Shown here one piece after another: positions 7,454 through 15,962 of a stretch of DNA of 64,000 bases (position 1 is its first letter; each line of letters begins with the position of its first letter). Position numbers and translations under genes: made by a program. This DNA comes from UBA4735 sp035935465 (GTDB lineage: Bacteria > Chloroflexota > Limnocylindria > P2-11E), in NCBI GenBank assembly GCA_035935465.1, contig DASYXA010000065.1, positions 1 through 64,000 of the forward strand. The letters run 5' to 3'. The notes beneath the pieces are model-generated. The model ran no database searches and was not told where the DNA came from. It saw only the letters and a list, made by a program, of their open reading frames with translations.

Positions 7454-8703
7454 GGGTACGTGCGGACCGCCAGGTCGGTGAACATCGCGCCCGCCTGCGG
7501 GAACGGCAGCAACACCGTGTCCGTGGTCCCGTCCGTCACGCGGATGACGGCCGGCGCCAGCGTGCGAGCGGGAACGGCCTTCGCCGTGCCGACATATGCG
7601 ATCCGGCCGTCGGGCAGCCACTCGGCCTTCGTCGGCTGATCGACCGTGGGCACGTCGACGGCCGGGCCGCCGGTCACGACGATGCGCGCCAGCCTGCTGT
7701 TGCTGCCGGAGCGAAGGAAGAGGATCTCGTCCGCGATCGGGCTCCAGCGCGCGTTGAGGAGCAGCGGGTCGCCGGTCCCGAAGTCGCTCGCCTCGTGCCA
7801 GACGGTCCGCGGTGACGCGCCGATGCGGTCGGCGACGTCGATCCGCTGCTCGCCGCCCTTGTCGCCTTGACTGAATGCGCCGGCGAACTGGGGGGTCTTC
7901 GCGCGCCACGACGCCGGCGTCATCCCGAAGGCCTGGCCATGCGGACCGGTCACCGACCCGGTCGCGACATTCGCGATGGAGTAGTCCGCGCCCTCGAACG
8001 TGACCGCGAACGCGATGCCGGCGCCATCGGCGGTCCAGCCATAGACCGCGGTCTGCTGCGCGCAGCAGGATCCTGGGAGGATGCGCCGGATCCCGCCGCC
8101 GTCAGCGTTGATGACCCAGAGGCCGTCGTCGGGCGAGCCCGCGGTCGTCGTTCGTCGCGCGAAGGCGATCCGCGTGCCATCCGGGCTCCACGCCGGCATG
8201 ACATCCGGCTGCGCGTCGCCTCGCGCGAGGACGGAGATCGTCCCCTTCGCCATGTCGACGACGACGAAGCCGTCCTGCGCCGCGGGGCCCAGGCTCGCCT
8301 GCTCGAGCGCGAGCTTCGTGCCATCGGTCGAGATCTGGCGAAGCGGCACGATCCCGCCGTAGCTCTGTCCACCGAACGACGGGACACCGCGCGGCCGGAG
8401 GCGCCGCACGACGAGCTTCGCGGGCGATCCGTCGAGCGACGCGGCGTACAGCGATTCCAGGACCCGGTCCTGCGCTTGCGCGACTTCGCCGACCACCCAG
8501 ACGTACGTCCCGTGCAGCGGTCCGGTGGCGAAGACTTCGATGCCGCCGCCGGCCGCGCTCGGGGCCGCCGGCGTCGGCGACGCCGGCGGCGTCCGCGTCG
8601 GGCGCGCGGCGGCTGCCGCGGTCGCGCTGGGCGTCGGGGTCGGACGGGCCGCCGGAGCCGCGCATCCGACGACCAGGAGGACGACGCACAGGACCTGCTT
8701 CAT
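7450..8703 (-). CDS. TolB-like beta-propeller lipoprotein
   Basis: A 417-residue exported protein. The N terminus MKQVLCVVLLVVGCAAP has a short hydrophobic segment and a lipobox-like VVGC, followed by a Pro/Thr/Ala-rich linker to about residue 55. The rest contains WD40-like PD40 repeats: MPAWSPDGTRIAFARR, YGWTADGAGIAFAV, NARWSPIADEILFLRSG and AEWLPDGRIAYVG, spaced as propeller blades. Such proteins are anchored outside the membrane and bind peptides or glycans, but no ligand can be named. The ATG at 8703 was preferred over 8715 because it starts directly at the signal sequence. It follows pyrD after 70 bases and may be a separate unit. Confidence 0.75.
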   Translation of the reverse strand: MKQVLCVVLLVVGCAAPAARPTPTPSATAAAAARPTRTPPASPTPAAPSAAGGGIEVFATGPLHGTYVWVVGEVAQAQDRVLESLYAASLDGSPAKLVVRRLRPRGVPSFGGQSYGGIVPLRQISTDGTKLALEQASLGPAAQDGFVVVDMAKGTISVLARGDAQPDVMPAWSPDGTRIAFARRTTTAGSPDDGLWVINADGGGIRRILPGSCCAQQTAVYGWTADGAGIAFAVTFEGADYSIANVATGSVTGPHGQAFGMTPASWRAKTPQFAGAFSQGDKGGEQRIDVADRIGASPRTVWHEASDFGTGDPLLLNARWSPIADEILFLRSGSNSRLARIVVTGGPAVDVPTVDQPTKAEWLPDGRIAYVGTAKAVPARTLAPAVIRVTDGTTDTVLLPFPQAGAMFTDLAVRTYP

Positions 8704-8773
8704 GCGCGTCAGCATGCGCGGGGCGGCGGAGCCGGTCATCGGACTTGCGACCCGACCAAGTCGTACGGCTCGG

Positions 8774-9982
8774 CTAGCTGTTGGCTCCCGGCTCCGTCCG
8801 CGGCAGCGCGACGCCGATGACGTCACGGATGGAGGCGAGTCCGTTCGCGCGCACGTACGTCGCGAGCCCTTCGATCACCTTCAGCGGCGCCAGCGGATCG
8901 GCGAATGTCGCGGTGCCGACCTGCACCGCCGACGCGCCGGCCATGAGGAACTCGAGCGCGTCCAGGGCGCTCGTCACGCCGCCCGCGCCGATGATCGGGA
9001 TCGAGACCGCCTGCGCGACCTGATAGGTGATGTGCACGGCGATCGGCCGGATCGCCGGTCCGGAGAGCCCGCCACTCCCCGTACCGAGGATCGGGCGGCG
9101 CCTGTTCACATCGATGCGCATCCCGAGCACGGTGTTGATCGCGGTGATGCCGTCGGCGCCGGCCTGCTCGATCGCGCGCGCGACGCCGACGACGTCCGGC
9201 GCGTTCGGCGTGAGCTTCACGATCACCGGGAGGTCCGTCTCCTGCTTCACGGCCGCGGTCACCTGCCCCGCGAGGTCCGGATCGAAACCGAAGAGCATCC
9301 CGCCCTTCACGTTCGGGCAGGAGATGTTCAGCTCATACGCGACGACGCTCGCGATGCCGGCGAGCTCGCCCACCACCCTCACGTAGTCGTCGACGCTGTA
9401 CCCGGCGACGTTCACGATGACCGGGACGCCGAGCTGGGCCCAAGCCTTCGCGTACTTCCTCGCGACGCCGGCCGCGCCGGGGTTCTCGAGCCCGATCGAG
9501 TTCAGGATCCCCGACGGCGTCTCCGCGATCCGGTACTGCGGGTTGCCCGGCCGCGCGAGGACCGTCGTGCCCTTGTTCACGATCGCGCCCAGGCGCGACA
9601 CGTCGATGAGCTCGGCGTACTCGACCCCCTGCCCGAACGTCCCCGACGCCGTGAGCACCGGGTTGCGGAGGCGCAGCCCGCGCGCGGCGTCGACCGCGAG
9701 GTCGACCCCGTCCTCGGGCCGCTCGGCCGAGTGGACCGGCGTGACGACCGCCGAGTCGGAGAGCTCGACGCGCGCGAGCTGCGCCGCGAGCGGCGAGGGA
9801 CCGCGCTGATCGGGGTCGACCTCGCCGGTGGCGGCCTCGACGATCGAGGCGCCGTCGACGTCCGCGAGCTCCACCGCCTCGTCCTCCTCCTCGCCGGCCG
9901 AGAGCTCCTCGAGCGTCTCCTCGATCGCCCGGCTCACGTTGACCGGCCGGTCCACCTTCCTCCGTGGCCTGCGCCAGGGCAT
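8774..9982 (-). CDS. pyrD: Dihydroorotate dehydrogenase, class 1B catalytic subunit, with N-terminal extension
   Basis: Oxidises dihydroorotate to orotate using FMN and passes electrons to NAD through PyrK. The catalytic base is Cys222 in ELNISCPNVKGG, which marks class 1. FMN-binding strings NKGTT (136-140), ENPGAAG and GAGGVTSALDALEFLMAGA are present. The enzyme core begins near residue 93 (VDLAVDAARGLRLRNPVL). The preceding roughly 92 residues are extra: a basic start, an acidic stretch (EELSAGEEEDEAVELADVDG) and a linker. Start is fixed by the TGATG overlap with the pyrK stop. Last gene of the pyrimidine operon. Confidence 0.93.
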   Translation of the reverse strand: MPWRRPRRKVDRPVNVSRAIEETLEELSAGEEEDEAVELADVDGASIVEAATGEVDPDQRGPSPLAAQLARVELSDSAVVTPVHSAERPEDGVDLAVDAARGLRLRNPVLTASGTFGQGVEYAELIDVSRLGAIVNKGTTVLARPGNPQYRIAETPSGILNSIGLENPGAAGVARKYAKAWAQLGVPVIVNVAGYSVDDYVRVVGELAGIASVVAYELNISCPNVKGGMLFGFDPDLAGQVTAAVKQETDLPVIVKLTPNAPDVVGVARAIEQAGADGITAINTVLGMRIDVNRRRPILGTGSGGLSGPAIRPIAVHITYQVAQAVSIPIIGAGGVTSALDALEFLMAGASAVQVGTATFADPLAPLKVIEGLATYVRANGLASIRDVIGVALPRTEPGANS

Positions 9983-10812
9983 CAGGCGGTCGACCCGACG
10001 GTCGCGGGCTCGCCCTCGCTGAACCGCATGTCGCCGAGCTCGAACACCGGTCCCTCACGGCACACGCGCGCGTTGCCCGCCGCGGTCACGACCACGCACG
10101 CGCGGCAGACGCCCATCGCGCAGCCCATGTGCTGCTCGACGGCGATCTCGGCGTCGAGGAGCACCTGCCGCCCGGGGAACACGGCGCTCGCGCGGGCGGC
10201 CTCGTCGCGCATGCGGCCGAGCGCCGCGAGCATCGGCCACGGCCCGCAGGCGCAGAGCTGATCGGCCCACGCCAGGAGCGGTCGCAGCGCGTCGGTGACC
10301 CGGCCCGCGATCCCGAACGACCCGTCGTCGGTGGTCGTGACGTATTCGACCGTCGGCGGCAGCAGCCGCGACGGCCAGAGGTACTGGATCGAGCGGCCGC
10401 CCATGACGAGGGTGACGTTGCGGCGCGAGGACTCGTGCTCCGCGAGCACCCGCATCGGCGCGATGCCCGTGCCGCCCGCGACGAGCAGGAGGTTCTTCGT
10501 CGAGCGCTGGATGACGAACGCGCTGCCGAGCGGGCCGAGGAGGTCGAGGTCGTCGCCCGGGCGGCGCGACGCGATCCATTCGCCACCCTCGCCGAGCGGC
10601 TTCACGATGAGCTCGATCTCGCCGGCCTGGCGGTCGATCCGATTGAAGGAGTACGGCCGCCGCAGGAGCGGATCGAACCGCTGCCCCGGTCGCACGTGCA
10701 CGAACTGCCCGGCGCGCGCCTGGGCGGCGATGCCCGGCGCGGCGACGTTGAGGACGACGCCCAGGTCGCCGATCTCGCTCCGCGCGAGCACGCGGCCGTT
10801 CTCCAGGATCAC
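9982..10812 (-). CDS. pyrK: Dihydroorotate dehydrogenase electron-transfer subunit
   Basis: FAD/[2Fe-2S] subunit that makes PyrD NAD-dependent. Of its 276 residues, the FAD-binding RRPYSFNRID lies near 50-59 and GGTGIAPM near 115. The cluster ligands are the cysteines of MGCAMGVCRACVVV plus the Cys of NARVCREGP. The start is GTG at 10812, where VILENGRVLARSEIGD begins the ferredoxin-reductase barrel, and it overlaps the toxin stop as GTGA. It therefore depends on translation of the upstream toxin gene. PyrD follows with a one-base overlap. Confidence 0.92.
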   Translation of the reverse strand: MILENGRVLARSEIGDLGVVLNVAAPGIAAQARAGQFVHVRPGQRFDPLLRRPYSFNRIDRQAGEIELIVKPLGEGGEWIASRRPGDDLDLLGPLGSAFVIQRSTKNLLLVAGGTGIAPMRVLAEHESSRRNVTLVMGGRSIQYLWPSRLLPPTVEYVTTTDDGSFGIAGRVTDALRPLLAWADQLCACGPWPMLAALGRMRDEAARASAVFPGRQVLLDAEIAVEQHMGCAMGVCRACVVVTAAGNARVCREGPVFELGDMRFSEGEPATVGSTA

Positions 10813-11168
10813 GATGGGTCCGCCACGGTCTCGCCGAGCGCACGACGCACGCCTCGAATGACCGCGCTCAGGACCTCGCCCGAAACAGGCATTCCCCACG
10901 GGCCACGCGAGAGGAACTCGCGATCCACCGTCGTCAGCTCCTCGCAGAAAAGGACCCCATCCTTCTTGAGGCCGCCTAGCCCACGCTCGATCCGCACGTG
11001 CGTCGGCCCGGCCGCTCCGCGAGAGAAGATCGGCACCACCATCACGTCATCGGCGATGCGATTCCGCACATCCGAAGACACGACCAGAGCCGGGCGCGGC
11101 TGGTGCGGATCGTCAGGCTGTCCCGGCAGGCGCACTGACCAGATCTCGCCTCGCGTCGGGGTCGTCAC
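10809..11168 (-). CDS. mazF: MazF/PemK-like endoribonuclease toxin
   Basis: A 119-residue protein with the MazF fold: the N-terminal RGEIWSVRLPG, RPALVVSSD (about 25-33), VMVVPIFSRG and the C-terminal helix with VIRGVRRALGE. The RGE(I/V)W and RPALV(V/L)S motifs are diagnostic. The family cleaves mRNA at short sequences. Arg in RGEIW and the Ser/Thr after VPIF are the usual active-site positions and are present. The start GTG at 11168 overlaps the antitoxin stop as GTGA, and its own stop overlaps pyrK in the same way. The toxin is thus sandwiched between antitoxin and a housekeeping gene of the pyrimidine operon. Confidence 0.88.
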   Translation of the reverse strand: MTTPTRGEIWSVRLPGQPDDPHQPRPALVVSSDVRNRIADDVMVVPIFSRGAAGPTHVRIERGLGGLKKDGVLFCEELTTVDREFLSRGPWGMPVSGEVLSAVIRGVRRALGETVADPS

Positions 11169-11431
11169 GTCGCGCGGTCGAACCGCTTGCGGGCCGCCGC
11201 ACCGCGGATCCGTCGCCACTCAACGCGCTCGGCGTCGTAGTGCGCGGCATCCTCGCGGAGTTGTCGCTCCATGGCGACCTCTTGCTGCCGCTCATGCCAG
11301 AGCCGCAGCGCCTCATCGATCACGGCGCTGCGATCCGTTCCCGGCGTATCGGCGACGTGCGCATCCACGACCGCGACGAGATCGGGATCGAGCGTCGCTC
11401 CGACCTTGACCCGCCGACGGATGGGAGACAT
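11165..11431 (-). CDS. Ribbon-helix-helix antitoxin of the MazF-like toxin
   Basis: An 88-residue protein. The N terminus RRRVKVGATLDPDLVAVVDAH and DRSAVIDEALRLWHERQ form a ribbon-helix-helix DNA-binding unit. The remaining third is a charged helix (MERQLREDAAHYDAERVEW) that would wrap the toxin. ATG at 11431 is preferred over 11455 because a TATAGT -10 element lies ten bases upstream of it and the palindrome overlaps it. Antitoxin first, toxin second, with a GTGA overlap, is the standard MazEF order. Autorepression at the palindrome is expected from family behaviour. Confidence 0.82.
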   Translation of the reverse strand: MSPIRRRVKVGATLDPDLVAVVDAHVADTPGTDRSAVIDEALRLWHERQQEVAMERQLREDAAHYDAERVEWRRIRGAAARKRFDRAT

Positions 11432-11447
11432 AGTGTCCGACACTATA
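11430..11447. promoter_or_regulatory. Operator palindrome and -10 box of the toxin-antitoxin unit
   Basis: A perfect 8-bp inverted repeat around one base, ATAGTGTC-C-GACACTAT, occupies 11430-11446. On the minus strand it overlaps TATAGT (11447-11442), an excellent -10 box ten bases before the antitoxin ATG, and the ATG itself. A dimeric repressor bound here would block both polymerase and the start of a leaderless message. This gives the pair, and possibly pyrK-pyrD, an internal promoter. Confidence 0.65.
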
Positions 11448-11461
11448 CCAGACATATTGGG

Positions 11462-11869
11462 TCACGGCAGAACGGTTCCTACGGCGAACGTGTAGCCGTC
11501 CGGGTCCTCGAGGATCACGTCGCGCCAGCCGTGCGGCCAATCGCGCGCGCCGAGCAGCACGATCGAGCCGCGCTCCTTCGCGCGCCGCTCGGCGGCGTCG
11601 GGGTCGATGCCGAGGATCCGGATCTCCGCGCCGAGCCCGCGCTTCCCGGCCTCGGCGAGACGCGGAGCCCAGGGCTGCTTGTCGTAGGTGTGGTCGGCGT
11701 GCAGCACGATCTGGGTGGAGTCGAGCTGCAGCGCGGCCATGTCCTCATCCGAGTAGTGGACGGTCATGCCCAGCACATCCCGGTAGAACGGGACGCTCTT
11801 CTGGACGTCGCGGACGATGAGGTTGAGCGACAGCCCGGTGAGGGTCTTGCCGTACGCGTCCGATGCCAT
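11462..11869 (-). CDS. VOC family protein in the pyrimidine operon
   Basis: A 135-residue glyoxalase/bleomycin-resistance-fold protein. LSLNLIVRDVQKSVPFYRDVLGM at the start is the classic first module, and the end VILEDPDGYTFAVGTVLP is the classic C-terminal strand with its Glu metal ligand. The His of VLHADHTYDK may be another ligand. The start ATG at 11869 lies 26 bases after the carB stop, with no start-stop overlap. The substrate is unknown. Its presence between carB and the toxin-antitoxin pair looks like a passenger gene. Confidence 0.78.
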   Translation of the reverse strand: MASDAYGKTLTGLSLNLIVRDVQKSVPFYRDVLGMTVHYSDEDMAALQLDSTQIVLHADHTYDKQPWAPRLAEAGKRGLGAEIRILGIDPDAAERRAKERGSIVLLGARDWPHGWRDVILEDPDGYTFAVGTVLP

Positions 11870-11895
11870 CCACGGCGTGCCGGTGCGCCTGGTCG

Positions 11896-14800
11896 TCACG
11901 CCACGATCGGCGCGCTGCGGTATTCGCTCAACGGGGCGACGCTGTAGCGCTGCGCGCTCGCGCGGAGCGCGGTAACGACGGCGAGCGCGGTGTCGAGCGA
12001 CGTGAGGCACGGCACGCGCGCCTCGACGGCGGCACGGCGGATGAGGAAGCCGTCGCGATCCACCGCCTTACCGAGCGTCGGGGTGTTCACGACGGCGGCG
12101 CACTGCCCCGACCGGATGATCTGGAGGATCGTGGCGTCGCCGTCGCCGAGCTTCGGCACCTCCTGGACCTCGATGCCGAGCGAGCGGATGAGGGCGGCCG
12201 TCCCGCGGGTCGCGACGAGGTCGTACCCCAGCCAGTGGAACCCCTCGATGATCGACACGATCTCGGCCTTGTCCTTGTCGGCGACGGTGATGAGCACCTT
12301 GCCGCTCGGCATCGGCGCGAGGCCCGCCGCGACGAGCGACTTCCACAGCGCCGGCGCGAACGTGCGATCGATGCCGATCACCTCGCCGGTGCTCTTCATC
12401 TCGGGACCGAGGTACGTGTCCACGTCGAGGAGCTTGGCCATCGAGAAGACCGGGGCCTTGAGCGCCACGAGATCGCCCGACGGCCAGAGGCCATCCGCCC
12501 GCGCGTAGCCCTCGGCCGCGAGCGTGCTTCCGGCCCCGATCGCGACCGCGAGCTTCACCATCGGCACGCCGGTGACCTTCGTGAGGAACGGGACCGTGCG
12601 GCTCGCGCGCGGGTTCACCTCGAGGCACCACACGCGGCCCTCTTCGACTATGAACTGGATGTTCAGGAGGCCTCGGACGGGGAGCGACGACGCGATCTTC
12701 CGGGTGAGCTCGACGATCAGGTCGCGCTCCGCGGGGCTGAGGTTCGCCGCGGGGTACACCGCGAACGAATCGCCCGAGTGCACACCGGCCCGCTCGATGT
12801 GCTCCATGATCCCGGCGACCAGGGTGTCCTCGCCGTCGCTCACCGCGTCGACCTCGACCTCGCGCCCGCGCACGTACTTGTCGACCAGCACGCGCCCGAA
12901 GCTCGCCTCGAGGGCCGAGCCGAAGTAGCGGTCGAGGTCGTCGGGCCCGTACGCGATCTCCATCCCGCGTCCGCCGAGCACGAACGACGGCCGCACGAGG
13001 ACGGGGTACCCGATCCCGTCGGCGATCGCCCGCGCCTCGCTCAGCGAGTCCGCTGTTCCCCCGGGCGGCTGCGGGATCCCGAGCGCCGTGGCGAACTCGT
13101 GGAACCGCCGGCGATCCTCGGCCAAGCCGATCGCGTCGGCGCTCGTGCCGCTGATGTGGCCGCCGATGTCGGCGATCCGCTCCGCGAGGTTGAGCGCCGT
13201 CTGCCCGCCGAACTGCGCGAGCACCGCGACGTCGCCGCCCTCGTTCGCGAGGACGCTCGCGACCGATTCCTCGTCGAGCGGCTCGAAGTACAGGCGGGCC
13301 GACGCGTCGAAGTCGGTGCTCACCGTCTCGGGGTTGCTGTTGATCATGATCGCCTTGATGCCCCGCTCATCCAGCGCCATCGCGCTCTGGACGCAGCAGC
13401 AGTCGAACTCGATACCCTGCCCGATGCGGATCGGGCCGGATCCGAGGATCACGGTCTTCGGGCCCTCGAGCGCGGGCGCCTCGTTCTCCTGCTCGTACGT
13501 CGAGTAGAAGTACGGCGTCACGGCCTCGAACTCGGCGGCGCAGGTGTCGACCATCTTGTAGACCGGCACGATCCCCCACTGGAGCCGGAGCCGGCGGACA
13601 TCGGACATCTGGACGCCGCAGAGCGCCGCGATGTCGACGTCCGAGAAGCCCATGCGCTTCGCGCGCCGGAGCAGCGTCGGGTTCGGCGTCCGGCCCTCGA
13701 GCTCGTCGGCCGCGAATCGCACGACGTTACGGAGCTTGCGCAGGAACCAGCGGTCGATGCGCGTCGCGTCGTGGACCGCGTCGACGGTCGCCCCGCGCCG
13801 GAGCGCCGCGATGACCCGCCAGATCCGGTCATCCGTCGGCTCGCCCGCGAGGTAGCGCGCGACGAACGCGGCGGGATCCGTGCTGCCGGTCCATGCCGGC
13901 GCCTCGGCGAACAGGCTCTGGCCCTTGATCTCCAGCGAGCGGAGCGCCTTCAGCATCGCGGCCTCGAACGTCCGATCGATGGCCATGACCTCGCCCGTCG
14001 CCTTCATCTGCGTGCCGAGCCGGCGGTCCGCGGTGCGGAACTTGTCGAACGGCCAGCGTGGGATCTTCACCACGACGTAGTCCAGGGTCGGCTCGAACGC
14101 CGCGGTCGTCATCTTTGTGACGGCGTTCGGGATCTCGAACAGCCGCTTGCCGATCGCGATCTTCGCCGCGACGCGCGCGATCGGATAGCCCGTCGCCTTC
14201 GACGCGAGCGCCGATGAGCGCGACACCCGCGGATTGACCTCGATGACGTAGTACTGAACGCGCGCGTCGGGGTCATCGGACGGCGAGGCGTCGGGGTGCA
14301 ACGCGAACTGGACGTTGCACCCGCCCTCGATCCCGAGCGCGCGGATGATCTTGAGCGCGGCGCTCCGGAGCTGCTGGTACTCCTTGTCCGAGATCGTCTG
14401 CGACGGCGCCACGACGATCGAGTCGCCGGTGTGCACGCCCATCGGATCGATGTTCTCCATGTTGCAGACGGTGATGCAGGTGTCGGCACCGTCGCGCATC
14501 ACCTCCCACTCGAGCTCTTTCCAGCCCGTCAGGCTCCGTTCGACCAGGATCTGCCCGATCGGCGACGCGCTGATGCCGCGCTGCGCGCGCTCGCGGAGCT
14601 CGGTCGCGTCGGCCGCGAAGCCGCCGCCGGTCCCGCCGAGCGTGTACGCCGGCCGGATCACGACCGGGTAGCCGATACGCTCGGCGAACGCGACGGCCTC
14701 GTCGACGGTGTGCGCGGTCACGGATTCCGGCACCGGCTCGCCGATCTCGATCAACAGCTGCTTGAACGCCTCCCGGTCCTCGGCCTTGCGGATCGCCTCG

Positions 14801-15150
14801 AGCGGCGTGCCCAGGAGCTTCACCGCGTACCGCTCGAGGACGCCGGCGTCGGCCAGCGCGACCGCGAGGTTCAGGCCGGTCTGCCCGCCGAGGGTCGGCA
14901 GCAATCCGTCCGGGCGCTCGCGCTCGATGATCCGCTCGAGGACCTCGACGGTGAGCGGCTCGAGGTACGTGACGTCGGCGACTCCGGGGTCGGTCATGAT
15001 CGTCGCGGGATTCGAGTTCACGAGGATCGTCTCGATCCCCTCTTCGCGGAGCGCGCGGCAGGCCTGCGTGCCGGCGTAGTCGAACTCGGCGGCCTGGCCG
15101 ATGAGGATCGGGCCCGAGCCGATGATCAGGACCTTCACAGGTCCAGCCAT
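11896..15150 (-). CDS. carB: Carbamoyl-phosphate synthase large subunit
   Basis: Makes carbamoyl phosphate from ammonia delivered by CarA, bicarbonate and two ATP. At 1084 residues it has full length: two ATP-grasp halves, each opened by a VLIIGSGPI / VILGSGPIRIGQG motif (near residues 7 and 560), the oligomerisation helix region between, and the C-terminal MGS-like allosteric domain (KVLITVADKDKAEI onwards, about 935). ATG at 15150 is the family start. The gene overlaps the end of phzF by 16 bases. UMP or ornithine control through the C-terminal domain is a family property and not visible here. Confidence 0.96.
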   Translation of the reverse strand: MAGPVKVLIIGSGPILIGQAAEFDYAGTQACRALREEGIETILVNSNPATIMTDPGVADVTYLEPLTVEVLERIIERERPDGLLPTLGGQTGLNLAVALADAGVLERYAVKLLGTPLEAIRKAEDREAFKQLLIEIGEPVPESVTAHTVDEAVAFAERIGYPVVIRPAYTLGGTGGGFAADATELRERAQRGISASPIGQILVERSLTGWKELEWEVMRDGADTCITVCNMENIDPMGVHTGDSIVVAPSQTISDKEYQQLRSAALKIIRALGIEGGCNVQFALHPDASPSDDPDARVQYYVIEVNPRVSRSSALASKATGYPIARVAAKIAIGKRLFEIPNAVTKMTTAAFEPTLDYVVVKIPRWPFDKFRTADRRLGTQMKATGEVMAIDRTFEAAMLKALRSLEIKGQSLFAEAPAWTGSTDPAAFVARYLAGEPTDDRIWRVIAALRRGATVDAVHDATRIDRWFLRKLRNVVRFAADELEGRTPNPTLLRRAKRMGFSDVDIAALCGVQMSDVRRLRLQWGIVPVYKMVDTCAAEFEAVTPYFYSTYEQENEAPALEGPKTVILGSGPIRIGQGIEFDCCCVQSAMALDERGIKAIMINSNPETVSTDFDASARLYFEPLDEESVASVLANEGGDVAVLAQFGGQTALNLAERIADIGGHISGTSADAIGLAEDRRRFHEFATALGIPQPPGGTADSLSEARAIADGIGYPVLVRPSFVLGGRGMEIAYGPDDLDRYFGSALEASFGRVLVDKYVRGREVEVDAVSDGEDTLVAGIMEHIERAGVHSGDSFAVYPAANLSPAERDLIVELTRKIASSLPVRGLLNIQFIVEEGRVWCLEVNPRASRTVPFLTKVTGVPMVKLAVAIGAGSTLAAEGYARADGLWPSGDLVALKAPVFSMAKLLDVDTYLGPEMKSTGEVIGIDRTFAPALWKSLVAAGLAPMPSGKVLITVADKDKAEIVSIIEGFHWLGYDLVATRGTAALIRSLGIEVQEVPKLGDGDATILQIIRSGQCAAVVNTPTLGKAVDRDGFLIRRAAVEARVPCLTSLDTALAVVTALRASAQRYSVAPLSEYRSAPIVA

Positions 15151-15962
15151 CCGCCACCGGCGATCGCGCAGCGCCCGCCGACGTGCACGCTCGTGATCCG
15201 CTCGCGGCCGCCCCCGACGCGCACGTAGAGGAGCGACGGGCGTCCCATCTCGTAGCCCTGCTCGGACACGATGCGCGCGCCATCCGACAGACCGTGGCGC
15301 ACGAGATACGCGCCGAGCGGTCCGTTCGCGGAGCCGGTCGCTGGATCCTCGGCGATGCCCTGCCACGGCGCGTACATCCGGCCGTGCACCGTGGACCCCG
15401 GCTCGACGGTCTCGGTGGTGAAGATGTAGGCGGCCTCGGCGAGCCCCCGCGGCGACGCGCGCTCGACCGCGTCGAGCGTCTTCACCGCCACGAACATGAA
15501 CCGGTTGCCGCTCGAGCCGACCTCGATCGGCAGCCCTGTCTCCAGATCCGCGACCTCGAGCGACAGGGACCTCGCGACCGCCGCGCGGTCGGCGACCGGC
15601 TCGAATGTCGGCAGGGGCTGCTCCATCTCGCTGAAGCCGCCGCGCACGGTGACCCGCAGCGTCCCGACCTGCTCCTCCAGCCGGAGTGTCGCGTCCTGCG
15701 CGCCGGCCAGCACGTACGCCGTGCCGACCGTCGGGTGCCCGGCGAACGGCAGCTCGCGCGACGGCGTGAAGATCCGCAGCCGGTGATCGCCACCCCGCTC
15801 GGCCGGGACGACGAACGTCGTTTCCGGGAGATTGAGCTCCTGCGCGGCGGTCTGCATGACGGTGCCGGCGACGCCGCGACCGTCACGGAAGACCGCGAGC
15901 TGGTTGCCGCCGAACTTCCGGTCGGTGAAGACGTCGACCAGCGTGTATTCGTGGTGGGTCAT
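15135..15962 (-). CDS. PhzF family epimerase/isomerase
   Basis: A 275-residue PhzF-fold protein: YTLVDVFTDRKFGGNQLAVF at the start, the catalytic Glu in LNLPETTFV (about residue 47), FAGHPTVGTAYVL and the second-half EDPATGSANGPLGAYL. All the family's conserved parts are intact, so it should be an active diaminopimelate-epimerase-fold enzyme. The substrate is unknown. It is locked between carA and carB by a 4-base overlap at its start (ATGA) and a 16-base overlap at its end, so it must be made in step with the carbamoyl-phosphate synthase subunits. Confidence 0.88.
   Translation of the reverse strand: MTHHEYTLVDVFTDRKFGGNQLAVFRDGRGVAGTVMQTAAQELNLPETTFVVPAERGGDHRLRIFTPSRELPFAGHPTVGTAYVLAGAQDATLRLEEQVGTLRVTVRGGFSEMEQPLPTFEPVADRAAVARSLSLEVADLETGLPIEVGSSGNRFMFVAVKTLDAVERASPRGLAEAAYIFTTETVEPGSTVHGRMYAPWQGIAEDPATGSANGPLGAYLVRHGLSDGARIVSEQGYEMGRPSLLYVRVGGGRERITSVHVGGRCAIAGGGWLDL

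Noticed and set aside
11863..14217. Long open frame opposite carB
   Set aside because: Antisense shadow of an intact, full-length carB, with a composition typical of such shadows.
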